A stretch of DNA of 64,000 nt. Source: Scandinavium vulneris_A (lineage in GTDB: Bacteria > Pseudomonadota > Gammaproteobacteria > Enterobacterales > Enterobacteriaceae). This document shows, in pieces, positions 59,164 through 64,000 of this stretch (its first letter is position 1; each line of letters begins with the position of its first letter). The position numbers were made by a program, and so were the translations under genes. The stretch is from contig JBKGRZ010000002.1 in the NCBI GenBank assembly GCA_046518185.1, positions 62,001-126,000 of the forward strand. The letters are read 5' to 3'. The notes under the pieces are model-generated. The model searched no databases, had not been told where the DNA came from, and saw only the letters and a program-made list of their open reading frames with translations.

Positions 59164-60861
59164 ATGAATGATGTAAAGAAGTTGAGTGGCAAGAAAATAA
59201 GAACCATTCCCATTACAAATACGGAGTGGAATAATCAATTGATAGCCATGATCAACTCTGGGGTCGAACCTGAATTACTCGAATTCTTTCATCAGTTAAA
59301 GGACGAACGTGATGAATACCGAATTTTGGTGGATATCACTAACTCGGTGCTGGCGCATCTCGACAGAGAGGGCCTGGTCAACGCCATCGCCCAGGACATC
59401 CATCGCTTCTTCGCCATTCCCTGCGTGTCGATAGCCTTTTTCGACAGCGAAACGTCTGAGGCCTTCCCGGTGACCGCCTGCGGCTGGCATGAAGACAACT
59501 GCCACTATTGCCAACAAAAAACCTATCCTCTGGCACAAAGTGTGGTCAAAGGCGTGCTGGATAACGGGCAGCCTCAGGCCGTCGCGTTGCATGACAATCT
59601 GTGCGATCCGCTGTTGAAGGATTTATTTGCTGCCAACATGCAGGCCGCCCTGCTGTTGCCGTTAACCTTTAATGCGCACTCACCGGGAATATTAATTCTG
59701 GCCCATACCGATGCCAGCGCCTTTACCCCGGCGGTGTGCTCATTATTAGGACAAATTGCATCGCGCATCAGCATCGCGGTGGATAACGCTAACGCGTGGA
59801 ATGAAATAACCCGGCTAAAAGATTCGTTAAAGCAGGAAAATATCTGGCTTAACGAGCAAATTCAAAATGTCGAAAGCCTGAACGACATTATTTTCCAGAG
59901 CTCGGCGATGAAGAACCTGCTGCGTCAGGTGGAAATGGTCGCCATGAGTGACAGCACGGTACTGCTGCTGGGGGAAACGGGGACCGGTAAGGAGTTGATT
60001 GCTCGCGCTATTCACAAGCTGAGCCAGCGCGCCAGCCATTCGCTGGTCAAAATGAACTGCGCCGCTATTCCGGCGAGCCTGTTGGAAAGTGACCTGTTCG
60101 GCCATGAAAAGGGAGCATTTACCGGGGCCACCAGCACCCATATCGGGCGCTTTGAAATGGCCGACGGTGGCACCCTATTCCTCGACGAAATCGGCGATAT
60201 GCCGCTGGAACTTCAGCCCAAACTGCTGCGCGTGTTGCAGGAGCGAGAAGTCGAGCGCCTCGGCGGCAGTAAGGTTATTCCGGTGAACGTCAGGATGATT
60301 GCCGCCACCAACCGCGATTTGCATCAGATGGTGCAGGACCGCGCGTTTCGTAGCGATCTGTTTTATCGCCTGAACGTGTTCCCGATTGTGATCCCGCCGC
60401 TACGCGAACGTCCGGAAGACATTCCGCTGCTCGCGACGTGGTTTACACAGAAGCTGGCGGCGCGCATGAACAAAACCATCGACACCATTCCCACCGCCTC
60501 GTTGCAGGCGCTGTGTCAGTATCCGTGGCCGGGCAACGTACGTGAACTGCAAAACGTGATTGAACGCGCGGTGATCCTCACCCAGGGCAATACGCTGAAT
60601 CTGCAACTTAACGATCTGAAAATATCTTCGTCGCCTAACCAGACACCACGTGTGCAGCCCGCCGCAATGAAGCTGCCACCGATGTTCAATCCGCAGGTTC
60701 CGGAAAATGATGAAGGTGAACGGGAAAGGATCATGCAGGCACTGCGGGAAACCAATGGGATTGTGGCAGGACCAAAAGGGGCAGCGCAAAAACTGGGTCT
60801 GAAAAGAACGACGCTGCTTTCGCGTATGCAGCGTCTGGGGATCAACACGCGGGATCTGTAA
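59164..60861 (+). CDS. FhlA-like sigma54-dependent activator with a single GAF domain
   Basis: 565 residues from ATG 59164 (M-N-D-V-K-K-L-S-G); E. coli FhlA has 692. It lacks the first GAF domain. Order: ~55 charged residues, one GAF domain (about 60-205), an AAA+ domain with Walker A G-E-T-G-T-G-K-E at 270 and the sigma54 loop G-A-F-T-G-A at 317, and a Fis-type helix-turn-helix (about 520-560) ending R-T-T-L-L-S-R-M-Q-R-L-G-I. The GAF domain carries Cys 106, 113 and 116. Placed between hycI (divergent) and hycH (convergent). A likely second regulator of hydrogenase genes; the effector is unknown. A start at 59041 is open but less likely. Confidence 0.85.
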   Translation: MNDVKKLSGKKIRTIPITNTEWNNQLIAMINSGVEPELLEFFHQLKDERDEYRILVDITNSVLAHLDREGLVNAIAQDIHRFFAIPCVSIAFFDSETSEAFPVTACGWHEDNCHYCQQKTYPLAQSVVKGVLDNGQPQAVALHDNLCDPLLKDLFAANMQAALLLPLTFNAHSPGILILAHTDASAFTPAVCSLLGQIASRISIAVDNANAWNEITRLKDSLKQENIWLNEQIQNVESLNDIIFQSSAMKNLLRQVEMVAMSDSTVLLLGETGTGKELIARAIHKLSQRASHSLVKMNCAAIPASLLESDLFGHEKGAFTGATSTHIGRFEMADGGTLFLDEIGDMPLELQPKLLRVLQEREVERLGGSKVIPVNVRMIAATNRDLHQMVQDRAFRSDLFYRLNVFPIVIPPLRERPEDIPLLATWFTQKLAARMNKTIDTIPTASLQALCQYPWPGNVRELQNVIERAVILTQGNTLNLQLNDLKISSSPNQTPRVQPAAMKLPPMFNPQVPENDEGERERIMQALRETNGIVAGPKGAAQKLGLKRTTLLSRMQRLGINTRDL

Positions 60862-60879
60862 CAGCCTCCCGCGCAAGGA

Positions 60880-61293
60880 TTATGCCCGCTGGCGTTTGAC
60901 GATCAGGTAGATAGCCGGTTCACGTTCGATCTCAGCCAGCAGTTCGATCAAGCGCAGACTCCAGCTTTTATAGGGCTCATCACCCTGACGGCTCAGCGCC
61001 GACAGGGCGTTCGCTAGCAGCGAGGTGTGGGTCGAATCAATGGTTATCTCCCCGAAGGTCAGCAACCCCCGCAGCTTGCGGCGGGCATCACCCGCCGGGA
61101 GCAATTTCAGCCATTCGGTATACCCCTCCAGCGGGCATTCCAGCTCGGTTTTCAGGCAGTCGATCATCCCGACGTGATGACCAATCGCCAGCGAGTAATA
61201 CATCACCTGCTGGCTTTCCGCAGGCATGTCATCATCGCTGTCGACGAACTTTTGTCGTAGCGACCAGAAGGTCACTTTTCCGTTTTCGCTCAC
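60880..61293 (-). CDS. hycH: Formate hydrogenlyase maturation protein HycH
   Basis: 137 residues (E. coli 136), cytoplasmic, needed for conversion of the HycE precursor to its mature form. It has no recognised catalytic motif; conserved stretches include F-W-S-L-R-Q-K-F-V and Y-Y-S-L-A-I-G-H-H-V-G-M-I-D-C. Overlaps the end of hycG by four bases. The usual next gene, hycI, is displaced by the regulator gene. Confidence 0.92.
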   Translation of the reverse strand: MSENGKVTFWSLRQKFVDSDDDMPAESQQVMYYSLAIGHHVGMIDCLKTELECPLEGYTEWLKLLPAGDARRKLRGLLTFGEITIDSTHTSLLANALSALSRQGDEPYKSWSLRLIELLAEIEREPAIYLIVKRQRA

Positions 61294-62057
61294 GCCGTCA
61301 CCTCCCCGGCAATCACCGCCATCAGCGCATGAACAATCTCCGCCAGGCGCGGATCGTTCTCTTTGCGCAGCCAGGCTTCAACGTCGTGCGCCGCCTGCGA
61401 CGGCTGCTTGTGCTGAATCATCGACAGCAGATGCATACTGATATCCCCGCCCTGCCGATAACCCGCCATGCGGCGGGCTTCGCGTTCAACCGCCACCCGC
61501 AGCGTCAGCGGCACGTCAGGCAGAATCATTGCCGGTTTTTCGCCTTCACCCTGCACGTGCTCAATGCCTTTCAGCTTTTGATCGAGCAGACCCAGCGCCA
61601 CGGCAAAACCGTGGATCGTCGCCGCAGGCGTTGGCGGACAGCCGGGGATCCATACGTCGACCGGCACGATGGTGTCGCTCCCGCCCCACACGCAGTACAG
61701 ATCGTGGAAAATTCCACCGCCCACACCGCATGCGCCGTAGGAGATACAGATTTTCGGATCCGGGGCGGACTCATACGCCCGCAGCGCCGGGACGCGCATC
61801 GCACGCGTGACCGCTCCGGTAAACAACAAAATATCGGCGTGACGCGGTGAGGCAACGACTTTAATGCCGAAGCGCTCAGCATCAAACACCGGGGTAATGG
61901 CCGAGAAAATTTCGATTTCGCAGCCGTTGCAGCCCCCGCAATCCACCCGATACACATACGCCGAACGCTTAATGTCTTTCAACAGCGTTTGTTTCATACG
62001 CGCCGCGTCGTCTGCCAGGGTAATCGGCTGGCTGGCGTGATGATTAAACTCGCTCAT
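61290..62057 (-). CDS. hycG: Hydrogenase 3 small subunit HycG
   Basis: 255 residues, equal to E. coli. Carries the proximal [4Fe-4S] cluster next to the NiFe site; ligands are seen in D-C-G-G-C-N-G-C-E-I, Y-G-A-C-G and P-G-C-P-P-T-P. ATG 62057 (M-S-E-F-N-H-H) with a GGAGGAG site; the longer frame to 62174 lies within hycF. The N-terminal ~20 residues differ from E. coli. Confidence 0.95.
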   Translation of the reverse strand: MSEFNHHASQPITLADDAARMKQTLLKDIKRSAYVYRVDCGGCNGCEIEIFSAITPVFDAERFGIKVVASPRHADILLFTGAVTRAMRVPALRAYESAPDPKICISYGACGVGGGIFHDLYCVWGGSDTIVPVDVWIPGCPPTPAATIHGFAVALGLLDQKLKGIEHVQGEGEKPAMILPDVPLTLRVAVEREARRMAGYRQGGDISMHLLSMIQHKQPSQAAHDVEAWLRKENDPRLAEIVHALMAVIAGEVTA

Positions 62058-62604
62058 TGGGCTCCTCCGCGCCGGATAAACTGAAGATGCGTGCATCATG
62101 CTGGCCCAGCGTCTGCTGGCGTTTACACGCCGGACAGGTCGTAAACTGCGACGCCATCCCGGCCAGTGCTTCATCGCTGACGCCCGACTGACGCAGCAGC
62201 TCTACCGCGTACTGCACCGATTTTTCCGGGGTAAACGGCCGCTGGCACAGGTCACAGTGTTGCAGGCGGAACACCGCCTTAACGTAGAGATCGGCTTTGT
62301 TGGTCACCGCCAGCTCAAAATCATTGGTCAGGCGAATGGCCTTCGTCGGGCAAACCTCTTCGCAGCGGCCACAAAAAATGCAGCGCCCGATGAACAATTG
62401 CCAACGTCGCTCGTTGCTTTCCGGATGGGTTTCCATGGTCAGCGCGTTGGCCGGGCAGGCCATAGTGCACGCCGCACAGGCGATACACTGCTGCGGGTTA
62501 AGCTCCGGTCTGCCCCGAAAATCGGGGCTAATCTCCAGCGGTTGAAACGGGTATTTGACCGTCGGTTCGCCCGCTTTCAGGATAGTTTTAAACAGTTTTA
62601 GCAT
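62044..62604 (-). CDS. hycF: Formate hydrogenlyase ferredoxin subunit HycF
   Basis: 186 residues (E. coli 180). Two [4Fe-4S] clusters: C-I-A-C-A-A-C-T-M-A-C-P near residue 41 and C-I-F-C-G-R-C-E-E-V-C-P near 76. Two C-x-x-C pairs follow (C-D-L-C-Q-R and C-P-A-C-K-R) that may bind zinc. Homologous to the NuoI-type subunit of complex I and links HycB to HycG. Overlaps hycG by 14 bases. Confidence 0.94.
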   Translation of the reverse strand: MLKLFKTILKAGEPTVKYPFQPLEISPDFRGRPELNPQQCIACAACTMACPANALTMETHPESNERRWQLFIGRCIFCGRCEEVCPTKAIRLTNDFELAVTNKADLYVKAVFRLQHCDLCQRPFTPEKSVQYAVELLRQSGVSDEALAGMASQFTTCPACKRQQTLGQHDARIFSLSGAEEPNERV

Positions 62605-62614
62605 CGTTTAATCC

Positions 62615-64000
62615 TTACTTGAGCGGCGAGTGCTTACGCTCAATGCTATAGCGTTCAATCTCTTTGTACGGCACGGTGGTGGACTTGCGTTTGCGGACAT
62701 CCACCAGCGTGACGCGGTCGGTGCAGGAGTAGCACGGATCGAGGCTACCGATAATCAGCGGTGCGTCGGAAATGGTGTTGCCACGCAGCATGTAGCGCAG
62801 CACTGGCCAGTTGGCGTAAGTCGCCGCGCGGCAGCGCCAGCGGAACAGCTTCTGGTTGTCGCCGAGCATGCTCCAGTGCACGTCTTCCCCGCGCGGGGCT
62901 TCAACGTAGCCGAGCGCAAATTTGTGGGGTTGATAGGTAAAGCCTTCGGTTAGCAGCGGGCCGTCGCCCATGGTATCGAGCGCATATTCAATCATCGCCA
63001 GCGAGTCGAAGGTTTCTTTCACACGCACCATCACCCGGGAGAACACGTCGCCACCGTCATAGGCGAACAGGGTTTTTGGCAGATTGCCGTAGTCCGAATA
63101 CGGATGGTCGAAACGCATGTCGCGCTTGAAGCCGCTGCCGCGGATCAGCGGCCCAACCGGGCTGTAATCGCGGGCCACCTTGCGGTCGAGAATACCCACC
63201 CCCTGAGTACGCTGACCGATGTTCGGCGTAGACATCAGCATGTCCACCAGTTCGGTCACTTCCGCGCGCATTTCGCGCACCAGTTGGATCGTTTTAATCC
63301 GCTGCTCTTTGAGGATATCGCGGCGGATCCCGCCGATCAGGTTCAGGCCATACGTTTTACGCGAGCCGGTGAGCATTTCCGCCATCATCATCGATTTTTC
63401 ACGCACCCGGAAAAACTGCATGAAGCCGGTATCGAAGCCGACAAAGTGGCTCGACAGCCCGATGTTGAGCAAATGGCTGTGCAGGCGTTCAACTTCCAGC
63501 AGCACCGAGCGGATGGTGTGCGCCCGCTGGGGCACCACGATACCCAGCGCGTTTTCCACCGAAGTGGTGTAGGCCACGCTATGCGCAAACCCGCAGATAC
63601 CGCACACGCGGTCAGACAGGAAGGTCACTTCGTTATAACCCATGCGGGTTTCAGCCAGTTTCTCCATCCCGCGATGGACGTAGAACAGACGGTAGTCGGC
63701 ATCGACAATGGTCTCGCCGTCGACAAACAAACGGAAATGTCCCGGTTCATCAGAGGTGATGTGCATCGGGCCAATCGGCACCACGCGCGCCTTGCTGTCG
63801 CCGTCGTTGATGAACGGATAAGTTTCCGTTTCGGTGGTCGGGGCCGGGCGCTGGCGATAGTCCATTGCGTCTTTGCGCAGCGGATACATGTCGTCCGGCC
63901 AGTCATCCGGCAGCACCAGACGACGTTCGTCCGGCAGGCCAATTGGCTTCAGACCGTACATGTCACGGATCTCACGCTCGCCCCATACCGCCGCCGGGAC
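62615..64000 (-). CDS. hycE: Hydrogenase 3 large subunit HycE (N-terminal part missing)
   Basis: 461 C-terminal residues are visible; the frame stays open to the right edge, where E. coli HycE (569) suggests about 108 residues more. Nickel-site cysteines are in R-V-C-G-I-C-G-F-A-H and D-P-C-Y-S-C-T-D-R. Cleavage by HycI is expected after that Arg (codon 62714-62716), releasing 32 residues that here begin with Val, not the Met of E. coli. The ATG at 63961 is internal, not the start, since the preceding codons match the family (V-W-G-E-R-E-I-R-D-M-Y). Confidence 0.95.
   Translation of the reverse strand, partial: VPAAVWGEREIRDMYGLKPIGLPDERRLVLPDDWPDDMYPLRKDAMDYRQRPAPTTETETYPFINDGDSKARVVPIGPMHITSDEPGHFRLFVDGETIVDADYRLFYVHRGMEKLAETRMGYNEVTFLSDRVCGICGFAHSVAYTTSVENALGIVVPQRAHTIRSVLLEVERLHSHLLNIGLSSHFVGFDTGFMQFFRVREKSMMMAEMLTGSRKTYGLNLIGGIRRDILKEQRIKTIQLVREMRAEVTELVDMLMSTPNIGQRTQGVGILDRKVARDYSPVGPLIRGSGFKRDMRFDHPYSDYGNLPKTLFAYDGGDVFSRVMVRVKETFDSLAMIEYALDTMGDGPLLTEGFTYQPHKFALGYVEAPRGEDVHWSMLGDNQKLFRWRCRAATYANWPVLRYMLRGNTISDAPLIIGSLDPCYSCTDRVTLVDVRKRKSTTVPYKEIERYSIERKHSPLK

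Noticed and set aside
1..64000. CRISPR arrays, insertion sequences, prophage or plasmid genes
   Set aside because: No regularly spaced repeats, transposase, integrase or replication genes were seen; only REP-like units and the tRNA spacer repeats.

Overview
The window is chromosomal DNA of a Gram-negative enteric bacterium (Enterobacteriaceae). Most genes match the E. coli K-12 proteins closely in sequence and length. The order stpA-alaE-ygaC-ygaM-nrdHIEF-proVWX-ygaY-emrRAB-luxS-micA-gshA-yqaAB-tRNA array-csrA-alaS-recXA-pncC-mltB-srlAEBDMR-gutQ-hypF-hydN-ascGFB-hyc follows the E. coli backbone. Lineage-specific departures point to an Enterobacter/Lelliottia/Leclercia/Kosakonia-like genus rather than Escherichia. 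These are a yeast-type leuA next to an AraC regulator, a metal ABC transporter between pncC and mltB, a nickel permease joined to hypF, a BON lipoprotein beside the tRNAs, an intact ygaY, and an FhlA-like regulator inside the hyc genes. The genus is inferred from memory of gene content and was not tested. No phage, insertion sequence, CRISPR array or plasmid gene was seen.

Layout. 1-7.5 kb: tdcABCDE (minus strand), anaerobic threonine/serine breakdown to propionate and formate, with a clear CRP site before tdcA. 7.5-11.4 kb: accessory stretch with an unrecognised membrane-anchored protein, an HdeB-like periplasmic chaperone, a LysR regulator divergent from an atypical short-chain dehydrogenase, and yqaE. 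11.5-15.7 kb: stpA, alaE, ygaC, ygaM, then a MocR-type regulator divergent from an AhpD-like protein. 15.9-24.7 kb: nrdHIEF behind two NrdR boxes, proVWX behind a proU-like promoter, and ygaY. 24.9-31.5 kb: emrR-emrA-emrB, leuA-like gene with convergent AraC regulator, luxS. 31.6-41.4 kb: MicA sRNA, gshA, yqaA, yqaB, BON lipoprotein, three tRNA-Arg(ACG) and one tRNA-Ser(GCU), csrA, alaS, recX, recA with its LexA box, pncC.

41.5-45.3 kb: a high-affinity divalent-metal ABC transporter whose operon begins with a 36-codon membrane ORF behind a Zur-like palindrome, then mltB. 45.5-50.5 kb: the complete sorbitol operon. 50.5-54.3 kb: nickel permease, hypF and hydN, all serving NiFe hydrogenase maturation and formate metabolism. 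54.4-58.5 kb: the ascG/ascFB beta-glucoside system. 58.5-64.0 kb: part of formate hydrogenlyase (hycI, hycH, hycG, hycF, hycE; hycE runs off the right edge), with a sigma54 activator inserted between hycH and hycI.

The anaerobic genes fit together. TdcE produces formate, the hyc complex oxidises formate to CO2 and H2, the permease supplies nickel, HypF makes the CN ligands, and HycI trims HycE after nickel insertion. The least explained items are the small ORF heading the metal transporter operon, the FhlA-like regulator splitting hycI from hycH, and the orphan gene at 8137.
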